Positions 56,821 through 64,000 of a stretch of DNA of 64,000 nt are shown here, one piece after another. The first letter of the stretch is position 1. The number at the start of each line of letters is the position of its first letter. The notes below the pieces were generated by a model, which saw only the letters and a list, made by a program, of their open reading frames with translations, was not told the origin of the DNA and searched no databases. This stretch comes from Thozetella sp. PMI_491. Its lineage: Eukaryota; Ascomycota; Sordariomycetes; Chaetosphaeriales; Chaetosphaeriaceae. A program made the translations under genes and the position numbers. The stretch spans positions 1 through 64,000 of the forward strand of contig MU270098.1 in NCBI GenBank assembly GCA_021432635.1, written 5' to 3'.

Positions 56821-57810
56821 CTATGCTCCTTGAGTACCGTTATTCTGCTGGAGGAAGACCATAAGAACTGCAGCATATCTAATGTCTTAGTTAGTATCGC
56901 ATCCCGAGACTAGAATGTCCATTTCGAAGAACTCACGCGGCGGTTGCAGCAAGAACTTCAAATGGCCTCGCTATAGTAGCACTTGTTACGAGGATGGTGA
57001 AGAGTAGCACCGCTCCGGTGATGAGTCCGAGCCGCCTGATGTCGTCTTGAATGAATTGCAGTGCCCACATTGGCCCTAAAAGTAACCCCAAGCCGGTAGC
57101 AACTATGATGAATGTGGCAAATGCTTTAAGTCCTTGTTTGCTGTGATATGTGGTAGTTTCTGACACAACATGGCCACCTCGGGGCTTAACTCGGAACATC
57201 CGACTCATCACCAAAGGTTGGCACTTCTCGATCCACAGCTGCAGCGGCGATTTCGGTTTGCATACTAATGTGATGACGTCGGCACCCTTGGTTACGAAGT
57301 CCTGCTCCTCAGTGGCTATCGCTAGGGGGTGGTTATGAAACCACGCAAGCACGTTTTCAACCTGATGTGGTTGCGCCGACGTCCGGCTTTTTATGTCAGA
57401 GTAGACAGAGATGTATTCATCTAGGGAATGTTCAGAAACATTGAAGCGAGCAGAAAGAAGAAACTCTCTTGAGAGGACTGACTGTATTCTTTGAGCAAAC
57501 CTTTTAAGTCCTGCAGAATTTGTCGTCGGCCAGGCTGAGGGTCGAAGCGGATTGAGCTGCAATCTCCAAACTCATCTGGCCCTGCCTGGCAATGCAAATC
57601 AAGTGCATCTAGTTCTGCCTCCTTTGTGACTATCTCATCTTGCATCATCAACAGCACCCTCGCATTCAGTCGACCGAATCTCCGGAGCAGAAAGAAGTCG
57701 TTGGATGAAGCCATCCATGCAGCAAATGATGGGTATCCTTCATATTTCCACGGTTTGCGTTCCTTTTCTGCTTGTGTCGGAAGGCACGCATGGGCCCTCC
57801 CATCCTCCAT
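56821..57810 (-). CDS. DUF6594-family membrane protein (289 aa)
   Basis: Predicted exons on the minus strand are 57810-57483, 57420-56937 and 56878-56821. The N-terminal half has the family start YEGYPSFAAWMAS, then FLLRRFGRLNARVLLMMQDEI and an acidic 'AELDALD' helix. The linker includes NVLAWFHNHPLAI. The C-terminal part has two to three membrane helices, the last of which is completed only by the short third exon (AATAAYAAVLMVFL). Using that exon replaces a premature end with the family's usual terminal helix, supporting the join. DUF6594 proteins are abundant in filamentous fungi, sit in membranes and have no established function. The start could be slightly upstream. Confidence 0.82.
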
Positions 57811-58248
57811 ACTGGTGCCTTCGATCCACGGACTGGGAATGTTATCTTAAAATTCATGTGTTAGGCTCGTGGCCTTTGCCTTCTGGCAAAGCTTCTTTAG
57901 AGGACCGCGGACTTTCTGGGAAGACTGCGCATATTATAACACGGAATGAGGGCTCAGGCAGCTGAATGATGAAATGAGGCGGTTGCGCAGCATCTGCCAC
58001 CAATCAAGGCGAGCATAGTGGTGGCTGTGGCTCTGGGCGCTTTGTGAGGCATCCAACTGCGCCGGGCGGCACACCTTCACCTTTTTAATAGACGTGCGGG
58101 ACGAAACTGCCAAATGTAAAAAAAGTACTTTGCCTTTCCTCCCACTCATTTTGATTACCTTGATCCTCGTTGTGGTTAGATTCCACGTTGTCGCAAGAGG
58201 GTCAAGTGCTTGTGAGCGCAGTCATTGCCTTCCAGGACCAACGGTACC
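57811..58248. promoter_or_regulatory. Divergent intergenic region, DUF6594 gene / acidic Cys-rich gene
   Basis: This 438 bp separates two divergent start codons. No coding frame or specific site is recognised. Confidence 0.35.
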
Positions 58249-59344
58249 ATGAATTTCGATTCATTTGAACGTAAAGAACCGATCCAATTTTCCAGCCACG
58301 GACATGGAGCCCGTGATAAACTCCCGGGGCGGGTTGGCGACCCGTCCTATAAGCCAAATGGGCCATTCGGACTCCCGGGAGGCCTCGAAATCAGACTGGA
58401 CAAACTGGTAGAACCAGACCTCCCACCCCGACTCAAATCGATGCAAACAATTCCACATGCCGCGAAGGTAAACCCATGTGTATTGATTGCTAAGCAAATC
58501 CAGCTCCCGGTGGGCCAAGTAAATTGCCTGGGGACAACAACTTATACTCCAGGGCTCCCTATATCCGACTTCACTTGCCCGCTATGCACCCACACTCACT
58601 ATTTTGTGGAACCTCCTGCGGAGCCGGAACCAACCCTAGAGAAGATTGTGGAAGATTCGGGTATATCGCTCGAGTCAGAGGGAATAGAGTCTGAGGAGGA
58701 AGACGAGGAGGATGATAACGTCGAAGACGATGACGAAGAGGACGAAGAAGACGACGAATACGCTGATGACGAAGAAGAAGACGATGAAGAAGATGACGAT
58801 GAGGAGGAAGAGTCGGCTGATTCGATGGGCGAGAGTGAGGAGATATCCATGCCGGCCGAGACCTGTGCTTCCTGCAACTCGGTGACTATGAAGTTTGTGT
58901 CTTCTTCATCGATGCCTTTGATCATCAACTGCTAATGCAATGTGACAGATTGGTCTTTTGCTATTCCGGATGCGCTATACCTATTCCAAAGGGAAAGGTA
59001 TCGCAAGAGCGTGAGCGTTGTAATCGGTGCATGCTATCATTAGATTCGTGGGTTGATGCCTTTCTCCTATCTCCCGGTCGCTGTATCAGACTATCCTGAC
59101 CATTCTCAGTATCAACACCTGCCCACGAGGCTGTAACTTTCAGGCGACGGATCCAGTTAAGGTGCAGCAGGAGGTTTCTCCTCCTCCTGCCAAGAAGAAG
59201 TTGGTGCCGGGGATTCTCAGGCGAGTACCTGGAGCTGCCTCGTGTAGAAGTGAGGCAGTCCCTCTTGATTGGCAGAGGATATGTGGTCTGGCTGAGCTAT
59301 TGAGAGTAAAACCACCGAGGCTCCCGAAAGTTGGCGACGAGTGA
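58249..59344 (+). CDS. Acidic, cysteine-rich protein of unknown function (318 aa)
   Basis: Predicted exons are 58249-58892, 58949-59026 and 59110-59344. The start MNFDSFERKE is the first ATG in frame. After a Gly/Pro-rich head, a CPLC knuckle lies at about residue 110. A strongly acidic Glu/Asp tract of about 60 residues (coded by a GAN-rich stretch at 58690-58815) follows, then CASC at about 205. Exons 2 and 3 add CYSGCAIP, ERCNR and TCPRGCNF. The paired cysteines suggest a zinc-binding fold interrupted by the acidic linker. The tail is basic and ends KVGDE. The downstream exons were joined because they continue the cysteine pattern, but splice sites are only moderately strong. Function is unknown. 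Confidence 0.6.
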
Positions 59345-59756
59345 GGTTAGCCAGCCAATAGTAACGATACGAGCGCGACAGCGAGTAGTTCAGCAAGTAT
59401 TGCTTCTTCACCTCTTAGTTTTAGATATGCTACTTTGATGAATATCACCCAATCCAGCTGTGAATATGGCTTTACTAGGACGTAAAATGTGTCTTAGCTA
59501 TACTGTCTTAGGTCGCATAATGCCCTAAACGTGTTGTCAACCTAGCTAATGCCCATGTCGGGGTATCCCCCGATACTAATCCGAGATAGCCGAAAACAAT
59601 CTAGAATAGAGCGAGAAAGGCTAGACGGCGTTCCCCGATCGGACCCCACCCCGAACTCGGTACCTTGATAGCTTGATAGCTCAAAATCCCCAACAACAAC
59701 GCCTACCCACTCTTATCGACCCCTCAATCTAGCACGATCACACCATCCCAAGCACC
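59345..59756. other. Intergenic region; 5' flank of FAD oxidase
   Basis: No gene is visible in this 412 bp. It should carry the promoter of the downstream FAD-dependent oxidoreductase. Confidence 0.4.
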
Positions 59757-61407
59757 ATGAGGCAAGTCGAAGCTGGTTCATCGGGGGGCACAGCCTCGCT
59801 CCAGGGGCCTGTGATCCTCAGCGTGGATGACCAGGCGACCGTTGACGCCAAGGGCCACTGGACCGGCTATCCGAAGCGCTCAGGTCAATGCCTCTCCTAC
59901 TGGCTGCAAGGAGTGCGATGCAACCCCTTGCTAGATCATCGGACAACCCCCGAGCTCCCGCGCTACGCTGACACTGTTATTATCGGCTCAGGTGTGAGTA
60001 AACTATCCAACTCCGTCATCTGCTAAGATGAAGCTCACTAGCTAATGTGGTCGACTAGATTACCGGAACCTTGGTCACGAAACATCATTTGGAGACTTGG
60101 CCGGAGAAAAGCGTGTTGGTGCTCGAGGCACGAGAGTTCTGCAGCGGTGCCACCGGCAGAAATGCAGGCCATTGTAAACCGGATCAGTGTATGTGTTCTT
60201 TCCGTATGTGTGTGGTTGCCTGCCGTCTGATTAACTGAGCAGGGAGAGGCTTCAGTGGCTACGAGAAGGCTTTCGGAACCGAGCGAGCACTTCAGGTAGG
60301 GGCCTCAGATGTGGTAACACAGACTATGAAGCACTCACGGCTAATACACATAAGATCCTGGAGAACGAGCAAAAAACATGGGAAGCCCTTGTCAGTTATG
60401 TCCGGGAAGAAAAGGTGGACTGCGATCTCTGGGTAGGGGACACACTGGACGTGCCTATGACTCAAGAAGTCGCAGCCGCAGCGAAGGACAACTTCGATCG
60501 GTTCAAAGCCGCAGGAGGCAAAACCGACCATATCAAAGTTACTCTTGACCCAACAGAGGCCAGCAAAATTTCACGACTCAAGGGAGCCCAGGCATGCTAC
60601 GCGTGGCCGGCGTCGACCTTGCAGCCCTGGAAACTCACCGCGCACATCATGGGACGAAATCTCGAGAAAGGTCCTAACCTCAACCTCCAGACGCGCACCT
60701 TGGTCAAAAAGGTAGTGCCGAGTAAGGAGCCAGGGAAGTGGGTGGTGCAGTCTGACAGAGGCGACGTTGAGTGCTCCCGCGTTGTCCACGCGACCAACGC
60801 TTATAGCGCAGCTGTTGAGCCTTCCCTGCGCGGGCTGATCACCCCGACACCGCACATGTGCAACAAGGTGGTCCCTCCCGCTGGCTTTGCAGGATCCAAG
60901 GCCCTAAAGAACTCCTACGGGGTGGTGCTGCCCGACGGAGCCCTATTCAGCATCAACCCGCGCTGCACGGCGGATGGAATCGTCATGTTTGGCGGCTCCA
61001 ACCCTGGGCAGAAGGAGTTCGACAAGTGGCTTCGAGACCACCCGGAGAGATGCACCGACGATGGCCTGTCGGGAATTCAAGCCGTCACCAAAGCTGTGAA
61101 GGCGTTTGTAGAGGAACAGTTTCAGGGATGGACCGACGCTCCCTCTGGTCCTGGTGAGCTGTACGACTACAGCTGGAGCGGCATCATTGGACGAAGCGCC
61201 GACGGTGTGCCCTTCATCGGTGAAATTCCGGGTCTGCCGGAACAGTGGATTTGTGCAGGCCATACCGGCCATGGGATGGCTCGAACCTTCACGGCCGGCC
61301 CGGGCCTCGTCCGACTGATGAATGGGGAGTCGTGGGACCACGTCGGACTGCCCGACGCCTACCAGATCACGACGGAAAGAATGCAAAGGCTTGCACAGCA
61401 TATTTAG
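59757..61407 (+). CDS. FAD-dependent amino-acid oxidase-type oxidoreductase (DAO family)
   Basis: Predicted exons are 59757-59993, 60059-60188, 60243-60295 and 60355-61407, giving 490 aa. The Rossmann FAD site reads VIIGSGITGTLV at about residues 74-85, formed across intron 1. The acidic residue that binds the ribose is in VLVLEAREFCSGATGRNAGHC, a hallmark of the glycine/sarcosine/D-amino-acid oxidase fold. The C-terminal FAD-binding part shows YDYSWSGIIGRSADGVPFIG and CAGHTGHGMARTF. The length and plan match fungal DAO proteins that oxidise secondary amines or amino acids; the substrate is not predictable. It converges with the BcABA3-like gene, 169 bp apart. It may or may not belong to that cluster. 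Confidence 0.9.
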
Positions 61408-61576
61408 ACACGGCATAGCATGAAGGACTTGTATATATCTCGCCATATTGCAGTTTACGCTTGCCAGATGATCGATGACTTGATCCGTGCTTCCTGCCCA
61501 GGGAGTGATCCTGCTGTAACTGAGTTGATCCGCCCCGGTAAGATAAGCACAACTCCGACTCACTGTGTGAACAACT

Positions 61577-62830
61577 CTATGATGAAAGCAGTGAGATATT
61601 AGCTGAAGATGGATCGATTTGGGCCAGAATAGGGAAGCCTTTGGTAGTGCGAACGACGACATCCTCCATGTATTCACGCCACTTGTTTTGGCAGCTGTCA
61701 CACAACTGAACCCCGCCGAACTGATGGGATGAGTAGGCGCCGTAAGATGTTCGATACTGGCAGTAATTACATTCCCCTTCTTCGTCCGCCCATAGGAGAT
61801 TGACGAGGCCGGGGTACAACAACTTGGCCTCCCGGTTAACGACATCGACGAAACGGTCGGCTTCAATGGCCTCTCTGCCGGTTGCGTCCATCCGGTTCCA
61901 CAGCTTGAAGTTCTTCCGCGCCTGTTCCACGACATGGTCGGTCTCCGGCCTCCCGATCGTCAAGTTTTCTTCAACGAAGCGGTATCGCCGCATCATCATG
62001 TGGATGGGCCCGCCGAAGAAGCGTATAAAGTTCACGACGTACAGGTGCGCTGGACTCTTCGCCCACGCAGCATCTAAGGCCCAGAGAAGCTCGCGGCATC
62101 TGCGGTAGTATTCGCCGCGGACCTCATGCGGAAAATAGGCAAAGGTGCTGTTGGTCTCGCCCTCCGTGCGGTGCTTGTAAAAAGCGACCGAGTCGTAGAG
62201 CACAGCCGAGAGCTCGGCGAGAGCTTCCCACTCGGTTTCGCTGAACCAGGTATCGCAAAAGTCGTTGGCAGATAAGGCAGCAGCGGCGGTGAAACGAATA
62301 AGAGCGTCACAGTCGCGTAATCGGAACCAATCGCGTGGCGAACGAGCTAGGGCATTAACGTAACGGCGGAAGAGCTCCGAATCCCGGCGATGGCACGCCT
62401 TCTCGGCGGTGAAGAGAAGGTAGGCACGATACTCCCGGCCCATAAGCTCATGACCTGGAGTGTCGCCATAGCAGCCGTCGATCAGATCCTGTATATTGTA
62501 GCCCAGGATGTCGTCGGTAACCACAATATCGACCAAGTCGCCGCGGAACTCGGCTACGATGCCAACGGCGACAATGCGTACGAAGGAGATGTAGCGGCCC
62601 CAGTTGGTGTACTGCGGGATGACACACCTTGTGTATTCCCATGCACAAGCCAGTGTCTCGGCGATGACTTCCGGAGACAGACCTACTCCCTCTAGGTCCT
62701 GATCGAAGTCTGTCGGAAAATGCCAGACATCACGGGTTGTAGGCTGCACGCCGGACTTATCAGCCAGTCTGCGGTCGGTATCAGCGACATACTCGGCACG
62801 GGCGGGGATTTCGTGATTTTGTAGCGTCAT
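61577..62830 (-). CDS. aba3-like: BcABA3-like sesquiterpene synthase (alpha-ionylideneethane synthase type)
   Basis: This single-exon gene encodes 417 residues from MTLQNHE; an in-frame ATG ten codons earlier is less likely. From memory it matches the Botrytis BcABA3 family in TWYYP-like VWHFPTDF, ACAWEYTRCVIPQYTNW (about residue 57), VGIVAEFRGDLVD, TPGHELMGREY and AVAFYKHR-type SVAFYKHRTEGETNSTFAY. It also matches in FGGPIHMMMRRYRFVEENLTIG (about 270) and a C-terminal double CxxC (about 355 and 377). BcABA3 turns farnesyl diphosphate into alpha-ionylideneethane, the first step of fungal abscisic acid synthesis, and lacks the DDxxD and NSE motifs of ordinary terpene synthases; neither is seen here. 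Divergence from a P450 supports a biosynthetic role. The product is unproven. Confidence 0.8.
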   Translation of the reverse strand: MTLQNHEIPARAEYVADTDRRLADKSGVQPTTRDVWHFPTDFDQDLEGVGLSPEVIAETLACAWEYTRCVIPQYTNWGRYISFVRIVAVGIVAEFRGDLVDIVVTDDILGYNIQDLIDGCYGDTPGHELMGREYRAYLLFTAEKACHRRDSELFRRYVNALARSPRDWFRLRDCDALIRFTAAAALSANDFCDTWFSETEWEALAELSAVLYDSVAFYKHRTEGETNSTFAYFPHEVRGEYYRRCRELLWALDAAWAKSPAHLYVVNFIRFFGGPIHMMMRRYRFVEENLTIGRPETDHVVEQARKNFKLWNRMDATGREAIEADRFVDVVNREAKLLYPGLVNLLWADEEGECNYCQYRTSYGAYSSHQFGGVQLCDSCQNKWREYMEDVVVRTTKGFPILAQIDPSSANISLLSS

Positions 62831-63562
62831 GATTGCGCAATATACCAGAATAGCCCACACTCAACGCTGTGGCGCTCTTACCTCCTGCTTGGTGGGTCTT
62901 AGGGCCTGCGAAGGCATTTATACTCGATCCGAGCATTCCATTTCCGAATCAAGACCTGGTCTGTCGAGCTAGCGGAACAGGCATGCAAGCCACCGGGGGC
63001 GAAGGATGGCTACTGAACAGGAATAGCCGATAAAGTCGCCCATGTACGCACGTCCATCCCATACCGTGGATATATGCTAGACCTACTGATACTGGCATAG
63101 AACAGTCCGATAAAGGAGCTTTTCTGCGAAGCTCGACCCGATACGAGTCGAAGCTGCGGTAAAGGATAGCCTTGGCGGCAAGGTTCCTCTGGACTGAGAA
63201 AACTTCGACAGTTCCGACGATGTATCGCTTGTGTCTGCCTAGTTAGCCACGTCTAGACTACAGAGGTGGCGTCTGGGGTCGCCGACCGAGTTTCTTGCGA
63301 CCCCGAGGTCTGAGTGGGCGTGTCTGTATCAGAATTGAGAGGTCCCCGCAAGCAAAGCTTCCGAGGTGCTCGACCACAGATGGAGTTACGGATGGGGCAG
63401 TTCTTCGCAAATAGGAAAAAACGTGCGCGATCTGACACTGCGGCATGTAAATAGGCGGTCGGAGAGACAGGCATATATCCTCCTAGGAAACTAGCTCCCT
63501 CGAACTAGGGGTGTAGCATTTACTCTTGCCCGACTAAGTTTGGAGTAAACCACTGAATATCA
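62831..63562. promoter_or_regulatory. Shared divergent promoter region, terpene synthase-like gene / P450
   Basis: This 732 bp separates the two start codons and has no supported gene; minus-strand frames at 63253-63474 lack features. Bidirectional control of the synthase and the P450 is likely, as is common in fungal clusters. I assigned no specific regulator site. Confidence 0.5.
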
Positions 63563-64000
63563 ATGGATTCTACGACCACTGCTGTTACAATTTGGTCGCT
63601 GTGCGCGACAACCGTTTTATGCCTATGGCTGGGCTACCTGGTCGCAAGTCGTCGCTACTTCCACCCTCTTTCCCATGTGCCCGGTCCGTTCTTGTGGGCA
63701 GTGTCCGGGCTACCCATCTTCTACCACCAGCACTTCAGAGAGGGCAATCTCATTCATGCCCTCATGCATCTCCATGCAACTTATGGTAAGCCTCACACCT
63801 TTCGCTATCGTGGGAAGACTGGCTCACGCACCGCTGCTGTTTGTAGGGCCGGTGGTTCGAATCTCACCGACCGAAGTTCACTTGAGCGATCCGGAGAATT
63901 ATGACAAGATCTACAATATTGGTTCCAAGTTTCTCAAAGACCCCGGCTACTACAGCCCTATCGTCACTGCGCTCACATCGCCGATTCTCTTGACCGTCAT
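63563..64000 (+). CDS. Cytochrome P450, 5' part (cut by the window end)
   Basis: Exon 1 is 63563-63785 and exon 2 starts at 63847 and runs off the window. The 125 visible residues show a membrane anchor (LCATTVLCLWLGYLV), then FHPLSHVPGPFLW, the proline-rich hinge of microsomal P450s. GPVVRISPTEVHLSDPENYDKIY after the intron is the typical fungal helix A/strand 1 region of CYP58- and CYP65-like enzymes. The heme-binding part lies outside the window. The gene diverges from the BcABA3-like synthase, so it is a candidate for oxidising that enzyme's product, as P450s do in abscisic acid synthesis. Family assignment beyond P450 is inference. Confidence 0.85.

Noticed and set aside
58599-58928. Poly-serine minus-strand frame
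   Set aside because: It is the complement of the Asp/Glu codon tract of the plus-strand gene.
63850-63862. tRNA B-box-like GGTTCGAATC
   Set aside because: It falls in the coding exon of the P450 (VVRIS), with no A box or cloverleaf around it.

Overview
The window is nuclear DNA of a filamentous ascomycete (Pezizomycotina, most likely a Sordariomycete). The evidence is many short introns of about 50-100 bp with GTATGT/GTGAGT donors and CTAAC/CTGAC branch points, plus fungus-specific families: HET, Zn2Cys6, RTA1, DUF6594, GH78, GH128, and DHA2, ACS and sugar-porter MFS transporters. I rebuilt multi-exon genes by hand from frame continuity, splice consensus and known family motifs. Exon joins in the evidence fields are predictions.

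Layout. 0.9-5.1 kb: an unrecognised 1,297-residue protein. 5.3-11.4 kb: a cytosolic-type GH78 alpha-L-rhamnosidase diverging from a 16-exon sugar porter, which looks like a rhamnoside uptake and cleavage pair. 12.4-14.2 kb: a DHA2 drug/H+ antiporter. 15.4-17.2 kb: a PCMH-type FAD oxidoreductase. 18.0-22.3 kb: an ACS (Dal5-like) transporter diverging from a membrane-anchored M19 dipeptidase. 23.4-25.7 kb: a HET-domain protein. 27.2-28.1 kb: a secreted GH128 glucanase. 29.2-31.0 kb: a cytochrome P450. 31.3-33.5 kb: two divergent paralogous six-cysteine secreted proteins. 35.2-37.0 kb: a second sugar porter. 37.5-38.7 kb: a single-pass protein with six WxxCxxC repeats. 39.9-43.0 kb: a Zn2Cys6 regulator and an RTA1 membrane protein. 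44-47 kb: gene-poor, with one fragment. 47.4-48.0 kb: another six-cysteine secreted protein. 48.3-52.5 kb: a 1,273-residue protein joining a Fungal_N-like region, a TPR-like region and a degenerate Hsp70-like domain. 52.5-55.6 kb: gene-poor, with decayed coding sequence. 55.6-59.3 kb: a GPI-type serine-rich protein, a DUF6594 membrane protein and an acidic cysteine-rich protein. 59.8-64.0 kb: a DAO-family FAD oxidase, a homologue of the unusual sesquiterpene synthase BcABA3, and the 5' part of a P450 that diverges from the synthase.

Most notable points: the BcABA3-like synthase/P450 pair at the right edge may be the start of an abscisic-acid-like terpenoid cluster cut by the window. The divergent cysteine-rich secreted pair, the WxxCxxC repeat protein and the Hsp70-like fusion are the best candidates for undescribed biology. 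Two introns use GC-AG splice sites. I found no convincing rRNA, tRNA, CRISPR or intact transposon.
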